Assembly (NCBI GenBank): GCA_937911845.1
Contig: CALDQF010000426.1
Coordinates: 1 to 5,050, forward strand
DNA from: an uncultured Phycisphaera sp.
GTDB lineage: Bacteria > Planctomycetota > Phycisphaerae > Phycisphaerales > SM1A02
DNA: 5,050 nucleotides
Reading direction: 5' to 3'
Within the stretch, counting starts at the first letter, position 1; every line of letters starts with the position of its first letter. The position numbers were made by a program, and so were the translations under genes. The notes under the pieces are model-generated. The model had not been told where the DNA came from, did no database searches, and saw nothing but the letters and a program-made list of their open reading frames with translations. Below, piece after piece: positions 1 through 5,050 of this stretch.

Positions 1-11
1 AGGGTGCAGGT

Positions 12-1442
12 TCAGCCGGGATTGTTCAGACTGGACGAATCACGCTGCAGCTGCCGTCCAGGGCCCTGAAGCTGCATCATGGAGGCCCCCATCAACCACG
101 GATTGTCGAGATCAATGCCATCGATCATCTGAGTTGATTCTCGCTCATTCAACCGCATGCGACGGCGAAGCTCTTGGACGTCATCACTGCCCGCCAGACG
201 AAGTTGGAAGTCCCCAAACTCGGGAACTTGCACCACTTCCACGTCTTGCGTGGAGAGAACATTGGCAAAAACATCAGACCACAAACGACTGGCCACCAGA
301 CCCCGCTGCTTCCGCCAAGCGGGGAGCAGACCCTCGTGCCTTCGCGCTTCTTGGCCCAGCGTGACCTCGACATAGGAGGCGTAAGCTCGAGCCATCTGCA
401 ACGAAGACGCTACCTGGCCGGAAACGTCATCGGCTTCCAAGGCAGCGTCGGCCGCCGTTTGCATGGTGGAAACATCACCACCAAAGCGATCAGCCTTTTG
501 CCACGCGCTGATGGCATCGTTGACCGACACCCATTGGGGCCCTGCGACGTCAATCAAAATGGCTTCAGCATCTTCGCGAGCGATTTCCACATCGCGGGCG
601 GCATTCACTCGTGCCTGCTCCAATGCTTGGATTTCACGTCGAATGGCCAAGGCCGGCAATGGATCTTCGGGGAACTCCAGGGAGGTCACACGAAGACCAG
701 AACCGAGATTGTCGAGGCCTCGCTGGACGGAAGCAGCAATTTCTTGTTGCTCCACATCACCAAAGGCGAGGAGCTCGTCCAAACTGCGCCCGGCGGTGGC
801 ATGCACCACAGCCCGCTCGGTCAGCAACTCAACCAATCGATTGGCATCGACGCCAGTCGTGCCACGAGCCTCTTGTGGATCAACCGACCGAAGGAGTCGG
901 GCTGGCTCAGAGACCTCCCAATTGCCTCGCACACGCAAGTGACCAATGTCCGCACCCTGCAACAACACTGCCCCGTCACGGCCGGGACGGATGAAGTCAT
1001 TGACCGAAGCGGAATCGGTGGCGGAGTCGGTCCCTCGGCGGGTGGCCGCCAAAGGCATGAAGGCATCTTCCAGATCCCAGGATTGGCCACGGCCGTCAAG
1101 CACGATGACATCCCCTGCGGGAAACGGCAATGCCAAGTGGGCACCGGGCTCCAGAGCCTCTTCTTCAAGCTGGCCAAGTTGCAGACGAAGTCCGATTTGA
1201 CCGGGCTCAATGGTTTTTAAACCGCTGAAGAGGAACACCACCACCAGAACCACCATGACCATCTGCAACACCCGGAACGACAGTCGGAGGGCGTCGCGAA
1301 GGGATTGATTTGCGGGGTCCAAGGCTTCACGAAGCATGGCTTCACGGCCTGGGCCACCACGCACTTCAAGTCGGGCCGAAGCAGCGCGACGAGGCGCCTC
1401 CTCTTCGGGTGGCGGCATGGAGAGGTCGTCTTGTTCGCTCAC
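12..1442 (-). CDS. hflK: HflK-type SPFH membrane protein (putative FtsH protease modulator)
   Basis: Complete 476-residue protein, a little longer than E. coli HflK (about 420). The first ~55 residues are charged and proline-rich and probably cytoplasmic. One membrane helix spans about residues 56-73, and a periplasmic SPFH/band 7 domain follows from about 76 to 275, opening with a TIEPGQIGLRLQLG stretch typical of HflK. Residues 341-415 resemble the conserved HflK C-terminal helical part (ARAY near 351, LLPAW near 372, then RLWSDVFANVL). Compared from memory with E. coli HflK there are extra segments at about 120-155 (inside SPFH) and 296-340 (inside the helical stalk). The last ~50 residues are a polar tail of unknown role. 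The start is GTG at 1442, overlapping the upstream hflC stop as GTGA; an ATG at 1418 (residue 9) is an alternative. No clear Shine-Dalgarno precedes either, so translational coupling is likely. By family knowledge it would pair with HflC to form a cage around FtsH. Class call strong; FtsH partnership inferred. Confidence 0.9.
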   Translation of the reverse strand: MSEQDDLSMPPPEEEAPRRAASARLEVRGGPGREAMLREALDPANQSLRDALRLSFRVLQMVMVVLVVVFLFSGLKTIEPGQIGLRLQLGQLEEEALEPGAHLALPFPAGDVIVLDGRGQSWDLEDAFMPLAATRRGTDSATDSASVNDFIRPGRDGAVLLQGADIGHLRVRGNWEVSEPARLLRSVDPQEARGTTGVDANRLVELLTERAVVHATAGRSLDELLAFGDVEQQEIAASVQRGLDNLGSGLRVTSLEFPEDPLPALAIRREIQALEQARVNAARDVEIAREDAEAILIDVAGPQWVSVNDAISAWQKADRFGGDVSTMQTAADAALEADDVSGQVASSLQMARAYASYVEVTLGQEARRHEGLLPAWRKQRGLVASRLWSDVFANVLSTQDVEVVQVPEFGDFQLRLAGSDDVQELRRRMRLNERESTQMIDGIDLDNPWLMGASMMQLQGPGRQLQRDSSSLNNPG

Positions 1443-2371
1443 GGTCCCACCGCCGCGGGCTGAGGAATTTCACCGGTGGCCGTTTGGGCCGCGGTAGCGG
1501 GCTGCATCAAGTGCCAAGGCGCGGCGTTCCAAGGAAGAATCAACGTGGTGTTCCTGGAGAGCGAGCGTTGCAATGCATCCAACCACACCAAGAACGTGGC
1601 CAGTTCTGGCTCTTCCTGCATCTGCTCCAGATACTTTGCCGCACGGGCTTCACCCTCGGCGCGAATTTCTTCGGCACGGCGGCCGGCATAGGCACGAATG
1701 CGGTCGGCTTTGGTGCTGGCTTCAGCACGAATGCGACTGGCTTCGGCTTTGCCTTTGGCTTCTTCACTGCGAGCCAAAACATCGCGGGTGGCCTTCATCC
1801 GCTCGAGCACCGATCGGCTGGTTCGGGGCGGAAGCATCAAACGCTTGACCCCTACCGCCACACATTCCACACCCCGACCATCCAAAGCCGAACGAACGTT
1901 GGAGAGCATGCCAGACTCGGCGTTGGCCAACGCAACGCCATCGGAAAGTAGATCCTCCAACGGGAAGGCACTGATGGCACCAGTGGTCGCGGTGCGGAAT
2001 GCGGTCTCGACCGGTTCAGCGGCACCTTCCAGTTCCCCATAGTTCCGCAAAAATTCGAGCGGGGCTTGATCCTCAGCATCGACTTTCCAGAGCAGCCACG
2101 CCTGCACCACGATTTGCAAGCCATCGGCCGTCGTGATTTCTTCGAGTGGGGTTTCAACTGCTTGCAAGCGTGTATCCAGCGTCACCACACGATCGACGAA
2201 GACCGGAAGCCGGAAATTCAGCCCGGGGTCACGCACGATGCTCTCGGCGTTGGTTTCACCAAAGCGTGAACGGACCGCCACTTCGTGGTACTTCACCGTA
2301 AAGGTGAACGCATATGCCGAAAGCACGGCCAAGAGTGCGAGTCCAAAGATGAGTGCACCTTGCTTTTTCAT
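1439..2371 (-). CDS. hflC: HflC-type SPFH membrane protein (putative FtsH protease modulator)
   Basis: Complete 310-residue protein, slightly shorter than E. coli HflC (about 334). It has an N-terminal signal-anchor helix at about residues 6-25, then an SPFH/band 7 domain at about 26-185, beginning KYHEVAVRSRFGE and including DPGLNFRLPVFVDRV. The KRLMLPP motif near 176-182 and the following RMKATRDVLARSEEAKGKAE segment match the HflC signature joining SPFH to the coiled coil. Residues 213-245 are three tandem 11-residue repeats with the pattern (R/E)-I-R-A. A compact C-terminal part (EEPELATFLVWLDAL, LILPW) also follows the HflC plan; the last ~25 residues are Ala/Pro/Gln-rich. Compared from memory with E. 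coli HflC, a stretch of about 30 residues before the LPP motif is missing. The ATG overlaps the upstream gene's TGA as ATGA, and a GAAGGA site lies 8 bases upstream. In E. coli, HflC alternates with HflK around FtsH; the same role is inferred here. Confidence 0.92.
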   Translation of the reverse strand: MKKQGALIFGLALLAVLSAYAFTFTVKYHEVAVRSRFGETNAESIVRDPGLNFRLPVFVDRVVTLDTRLQAVETPLEEITTADGLQIVVQAWLLWKVDAEDQAPLEFLRNYGELEGAAEPVETAFRTATTGAISAFPLEDLLSDGVALANAESGMLSNVRSALDGRGVECVAVGVKRLMLPPRTSRSVLERMKATRDVLARSEEAKGKAEASRIRAEASTKADRIRAYAGRRAEEIRAEGEARAAKYLEQMQEEPELATFLVWLDALQRSLSRNTTLILPWNAAPWHLMQPATAAQTATGEIPQPAAVGP

Positions 2372-4413
2372 TCGGAGAGTCCTTCATCACCCGTGCCAAG
2401 GGCGTCGGAAATGGCAAACAGTGGATCGATCGTCTTCAAATCCATATCAATGTCCAGTCGTGATGGATCAACAGCCGCAACGAACTTCCGCATTCCCGGA
2501 AGCGTCGCGGCGTACACATTCATGATTTGACGCTGTCGGTACAAGTCGCCCCCCGCTTGCCAAGAACGGGTCTGACCCCGCACTTTGGCCAACAGGCTTT
2601 CGGCTTCCAAAACCCGAACCCAGCGTTCACCATTGGCCGCATCAATTCGGGCACCGATTTCTCCGCCAACCGAAAAGAGAATGGCATCGGCCTTGTCGAC
2701 CGCGGCCGAGACCTCATCTTTGCTGGAGCCCCCTCGCTCAAGGGCCTCGGCTTGGGTGATGGCATCAACCAATGGGTCCACCAAGCCGGTCTGCCCCAAC
2801 AACTGCACGAAGCCTGTTTCCACGGTTTCCCGAGCCTTGGTGCTCAACAAAGTACGTTGCTGCGTACGAACATTCAGTTCCTCCCACGCGCCCGCAGCCT
2901 CCCCCGCCGGACGGAGCATCAGCAAGTCAATACTGACCACATCGACCCCGTACTCGGCAAGACTCGCTTGCACTTCGGTTCGCAGCGATCGGGCCAAGGT
3001 GCCGCGGTCGGCGGACAACACTTCTTCCAAAGTCCGGATGCGGAAGGCAGCTTCAATTTCGGCCAACGTCAATGCACGCAATGCCTTTTGACGCGGACTC
3101 ATGGCATCTCGGGGGCCCCGCCGGCCGCCACCAAGGTCAATCCAAGACCAAAGCTGATCGTCTCCAAGGAGGCGGTATTGCAGACGCATCTCTGCATCGA
3201 TCAACGACCATCCACCAAAGCCATCGCCACTGTCGGCGCCGCTCTTCACCAGGAAGGGATCAAGTTTGCGATCGTATTTTTTGCCCAGATCATCGGTCCA
3301 AAGTTGAACCTCTCCGCCATTGACCAAGGATGAGGTCAATGGCAAGGATCGGATCCGAGCAATGTCGTACATCTCCACCTGTTCAATGGGCCAGGGCAAC
3401 TTGAAGTGCAGACCGCTGTTCAAAGGTGCATCGGTCACGGGCTCGCCGAAGCGGAGTCGCACGCCCTGTTGGCTCGGCTCCACCACCTGCAAACTGGACA
3501 AACCTGCCAGAGTCAACACCCCTACTGCAAGCAGAAGAGGAAGTCGACGGGTCAGCAGACGCCAACCCCAAGATCCGGTGACATCAAAGCCAAACTGGAA
3601 ATCCACGGCCTCTTGGATTGAACGCACCAGATTGTCCGGGGCAGCCAACAGACTCAACAGCCGTGAATCAAACGGTGCCCGAGGCGCTTCACCGGGAATT
3701 CGAGGCCGGTAGAGCCAGAGCACAAAGTTCAGAACAATTTCTGCCGCCAGCACAAACTCGAAGACAGGCACCACCCACGCCACGGCTTCCGCCGCAACGT
3801 CGTTGCCCAAGTACCTCAGAGCGGCCGAAGCCGCGACGATCAGCAGCAACAGTGCGTTGCCGGCGGTCCAAGCAGCTCCCCCGCGGAGATTCCGCCACAC
3901 AGGTTGCTTGGCCATACCTGCGGTGAAGCGACTAAAGATGAACGACACCACGGCGAGACCTACGCCAATGGCCACCGCCCAGCCCAAGTTGGGCGCGACA
4001 TCAAACTCAGCCTCGCCCATGCGGACTTGGCGCAAGACATTTAAGTGCAGCCAACCCAGTCCACCAAGGCACAAAGCAAAAATCAACGATGAGACGGGCA
4101 CCGTGATCCGGTGCATGGTGCGGAGCCGCCGGGCGGCAACTCGAGATTCATCGTCACTCAAGCCCGACTCGCCGCCGGCGATGTCATCGTGCTCGAGTGC
4201 TTCTAGTCGCTCCAACTTGTGTTGTTGGAACAGCAGCCACAAAACCACCCAGACCGCCACCCCCAGCAAGATCCAGGCCGAGGCCAATCGAGCCAAAGCG
4301 TCGCCCGCTCCAACTCCAAAAAGAAGGGCAGCCACGCCAACCGATGCTTGGACCAAAAGGCCAAAGCCGGCGACCCGGGCTGCTTGTTGATACGTAAAAT
4401 GGTCCTGTCGCAT
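2368..4413 (-). CDS. Multi-pass HflK-like SPFH protein with N-terminal 6-helix membrane domain
   Basis: Complete 681-residue protein, about 1.6 times normal HflK length. Hydrophobic segments lie at about residues 11-33, 42-63, 102-122, 143-161, 182-199, 209-234 and 291-307. The seventh occupies the place of the single HflK anchor. It leads into an SPFH/band 7 domain at about 308-515 (VEPSQQGVRLRFGEP, LNSGLHFKLPWPIEQV, then AEMRLQYRLL near 407-416). Residues 364-404 look like an insertion in the SPFH fold. The C-terminal half (about 525-665) is helical and aligns by eye with residues ~295-420 of the HflK encoded at 12-1442, including QRQIMNVYAATLPGMRKFV. Basic residues cluster in the loops at 162-180 and 235-290, so an N-in topology with the SPFH domain outside the cytoplasm fits. 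The cytoplasmic loop 64-101 is acidic and probably helical. ATG at 4413 is the first start after an in-frame stop at 4453-4455; no clear Shine-Dalgarno precedes it. First gene of the coupled cluster. The role of the six extra helices is unknown; a cage subunit is inferred. Confidence 0.92.
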   Translation of the reverse strand: MRQDHFTYQQAARVAGFGLLVQASVGVAALLFGVGAGDALARLASAWILLGVAVWVVLWLLFQQHKLERLEALEHDDIAGGESGLSDDESRVAARRLRTMHRITVPVSSLIFALCLGGLGWLHLNVLRQVRMGEAEFDVAPNLGWAVAIGVGLAVVSFIFSRFTAGMAKQPVWRNLRGGAAWTAGNALLLLIVAASAALRYLGNDVAAEAVAWVVPVFEFVLAAEIVLNFVLWLYRPRIPGEAPRAPFDSRLLSLLAAPDNLVRSIQEAVDFQFGFDVTGSWGWRLLTRRLPLLLAVGVLTLAGLSSLQVVEPSQQGVRLRFGEPVTDAPLNSGLHFKLPWPIEQVEMYDIARIRSLPLTSSLVNGGEVQLWTDDLGKKYDRKLDPFLVKSGADSGDGFGGWSLIDAEMRLQYRLLGDDQLWSWIDLGGGRRGPRDAMSPRQKALRALTLAEIEAAFRIRTLEEVLSADRGTLARSLRTEVQASLAEYGVDVVSIDLLMLRPAGEAAGAWEELNVRTQQRTLLSTKARETVETGFVQLLGQTGLVDPLVDAITQAEALERGGSSKDEVSAAVDKADAILFSVGGEIGARIDAANGERWVRVLEAESLLAKVRGQTRSWQAGGDLYRQRQIMNVYAATLPGMRKFVAAVDPSRLDIDMDLKTIDPLFAISDALGTGDEGLSE
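2380..2385 (-). promoter_or_regulatory. Shine-Dalgarno site for hflC
   Basis: The minus strand reads GAAGGA 8 bases upstream of the ATG at 2371, inside the end of the upstream gene. It is the only good Shine-Dalgarno match found before the four starts and supports that start codon. Confidence 0.65.
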
Positions 4414-4423
4414 GGTGAGGGGG

Positions 4424-4442
4424 CGTCGCAGTCTGTGCGACG
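4424..4442. repeat. Perfect 7-bp inverted repeat, 5-base loop; operator or leader hairpin candidate
   Basis: CGTCGCA (4424-4430) and TGCGACG (4436-4442) are exact reverse complements around GTCTG. The near arm ends 10 bases before the ATG of the minus-strand cluster, so it may be a protein-binding site or, if transcribed, a hairpin close to the ribosome entry site. Seen directly; function inferred. Confidence 0.6.
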
Positions 4443-4471
4443 TTCTGGAATCTTATCCCATACGGCCCCAA

Positions 4472-4496
4472 CCTTCCGGGGGTCGCACCCGAAAGG
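4472..4496. repeat. Imperfect 9-bp inverted repeat (8 of 9 pairs)
   Basis: CCTTCCGGG (4472-4480) and CCCGAAAGG (4488-4496) pair at 8 of 9 positions around a 7-base loop. In a minus-strand transcript the one mismatch becomes a G-U pair. The loop contains GTCGCA, the same hexamer as in the repeat at 4424-4442. It could be part of an operator; it is not placed to end any gene. Confidence 0.4.
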
Positions 4497-4507
4497 ACGT
4501 GGCGGCG

Positions 4508-4513
4508 TAGAAT
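4508..4513 (+). promoter_or_regulatory. Possible -10 element (TAGAAT) before the permease
   Basis: TAGAAT differs from the TATAAT consensus at one position and ends 12 bases before ATG 4526, which would give a very short or nearly absent leader. No -35 hexamer is recognisable at 16-18 bases upstream, so this is weak. Confidence 0.2.
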
Positions 4514-4525
4514 CAGATCTTCCAC

Positions 4526-5050
4526 ATGTTTGGCCTGCTTCTCACCATCGCCCGAAACACCTTCCGAGAGTCGGTCCGGCAACCGGTGGTGTTGATCATC
4601 AATGGCGTGGCCGTCTTCTTGCTGATCATGGCCAACCCCCTTTCGGCCTACACCTTGGAAGATGACCAACGCATGCTCCTTGATATTGGGCTTGCCACCA
4701 TTTTTGCCGCAGGGTCGATTCTGGCCGCATTTGTCGCCTCGGATGCCATCAGTCGAGAAATTGATGACAAAACCGTCCTTACGGTGGTTTCCAAGCCCGT
4801 CCCCCGTCCCGTGCTGGTGGTGGGCAAATTCTTGGGGATTCTTGGTGTCCTGCTGATGAGCGTGCTCTTGCAAAGCTTCGTCTTCATGCTCGCCGAGTAC
4901 CACACGGTGCTTCAAACCGTGCGTGATCCGATCCACCTGCCAGTGTTGTTCTTAGGTGGCGGCGCGATTGGGCTCGGCCTCGCCGTCGCGACTTGGATGA
5001 ATTACTTCTACGGCCGGAATTTTCCCGCCTCCGCCATGCTGGCCATCGCC
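4526..5050 (+). CDS. ABC-2 type transporter permease, N-terminal part (runs off window)
   Basis: Open for 175 codons from ATG 4526 to the window edge with no stop, so the gene is cut by the window, not necessarily broken. The start MFGLLLTIARNTFRESVRQP is a typical short basic amphipathic lead-in of ABC-2 permeases. Membrane segments are likely at about residues 20-37, 54-73, 101-123 and 137-158. Between the second and third lies the family hallmark SREIDDKTVLTVVSKPVPR (76-94) followed by VLVVGKFLG, matching the E-x(3)-T-x(3)-L-x-S-K-P-x-x-R...GKF pattern of this family. Such permeases pair with a separate ABC ATPase to move substrates or aid membrane or envelope processes; the substrate cannot be told. 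An in-frame TAG at 4508-4510 makes 4526 the first ATG. No Shine-Dalgarno is visible. Transcribed away from the hflK-like gene with 112 bases between them. Confidence 0.88.
   Translation, partial: MFGLLLTIARNTFRESVRQPVVLIINGVAVFLLIMANPLSAYTLEDDQRMLLDIGLATIFAAGSILAAFVASDAISREIDDKTVLTVVSKPVPRPVLVVGKFLGILGVLLMSVLLQSFVFMLAEYHTVLQTVRDPIHLPVLFLGGGAIGLGLAVATWMNYFYGRNFPASAMLAIA

Larger units (their letters stand above)
4414..4525. promoter_or_regulatory. Divergent intergenic region, likely promoters for both directions
   Basis: This is the only real intergenic gap in the window. It separates the start codons of the minus-strand SPFH cluster and the plus-strand permease, so promoters for both should lie here or overlap the gene ends. 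It contains two inverted repeats and three copies of the hexamer GTCGCA or its complement (4425-4430, 4436-4441 inverted, 4482-4487). No convincing paired -35/-10 was found for either strand. Confidence 0.6.

Noticed and set aside
1..11. Possible next gene or terminator after hflK
   Set aside because: Only 11 bases are present, with no start codon on the minus strand and no hairpin; nothing can be supported.
174..1220. Long open frame on the plus strand (348 codons)
   Set aside because: It is fully antisense to the well-supported hflK, has no recognisable domain or membrane pattern, and its composition is that of a reverse-frame shadow.
1692..1735. Direct DNA repeat GCACGAATGCG, considered as a mobile-element or regulatory repeat
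   Set aside because: Its 33-base spacing matches the 11-residue coiled-coil repeat of HflC, so it is coding structure.
1310..1951. Plus-strand open frame with a Gly/Phe-rich repetitive stretch
   Set aside because: The repeats are the complement of the Ala/Arg/Glu coiled-coil codons of HflC.
2527..3333. Plus-strand open frame of 268 codons
   Set aside because: Antisense to the SPFH domain and C-terminal part of the 681-residue protein; no family features.
4450..4455. TAAGAT on the minus strand as a -10 box for the SPFH cluster
   Set aside because: Two mismatches to consensus and no -35 match at the right distance.
4515..4520. AGATCT palindrome before the permease ATG
   Set aside because: A 6-base palindrome is expected by chance in a sequence this long.
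4184..4936. Minus-strand open frame of 250 codons crossing the intergenic gap
   Set aside because: It overlaps the permease start and the first codons of the multi-pass protein in another frame. Its His/Gln/Gly-rich sequence has no domain, while the opposing frames have clear family motifs.

Overview
The window looks like bacterial chromosomal DNA, moderately GC-rich, with tightly packed genes. It holds four protein-coding genes and no RNA gene, CRISPR array or insertion sequence that I can support. Three genes lie on the minus strand and form one translationally coupled cluster of SPFH-domain membrane proteins of the HflK/HflC type (read in order 4413->2368, 2371->1439, 1442->12). The fourth gene, on the plus strand, diverges from them. 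It starts at 4526 and runs off the right edge, and it encodes the front part of an ABC-2 type transporter permease. The HflK/HflC proteins with extra insertions, the multi-membrane-pass HflK variant, the weak or absent Shine-Dalgarno sites and the neighbouring ABC-2 permease all remind me of Planctomycetota. That assignment comes from recall and inference, not from a marker gene.

Layout: 1-11 is a short piece with no visible feature. 12-1442 (minus) is an HflK-type SPFH protein with one membrane anchor. 1439-2371 (minus) is an HflC-type SPFH protein with one membrane anchor and an 11-residue repeat coiled coil. 2368-4413 (minus) is a large HflK-like protein with six predicted membrane segments placed before the usual HflK anchor and SPFH domain. 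4414-4525 is a 112-base divergent intergenic region with a perfect 7-bp inverted repeat, a second imperfect one, and three copies of the hexamer GTCGCA/TGCGAC. 4526-5050 (plus) is the partial permease.

How they work together: in Escherichia coli, HflK and HflC alternate to build a large cage around the membrane protease FtsH and control its access to membrane-protein substrates. Here the coupled HflK-like / HflC / HflK genes suggest a cage with two different HflK-class subunits, one carrying a 7-pass membrane domain. No protease gene is inside the window, so the FtsH link is inferred from family knowledge. The permease is transcribed the other way and need not be functionally connected, though it shares the intergenic control region.

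The most unusual element is the 681-residue multi-pass HflK-like protein and its pairing with a second HflK paralog. It is a variant of a known family rather than a clearly new system.
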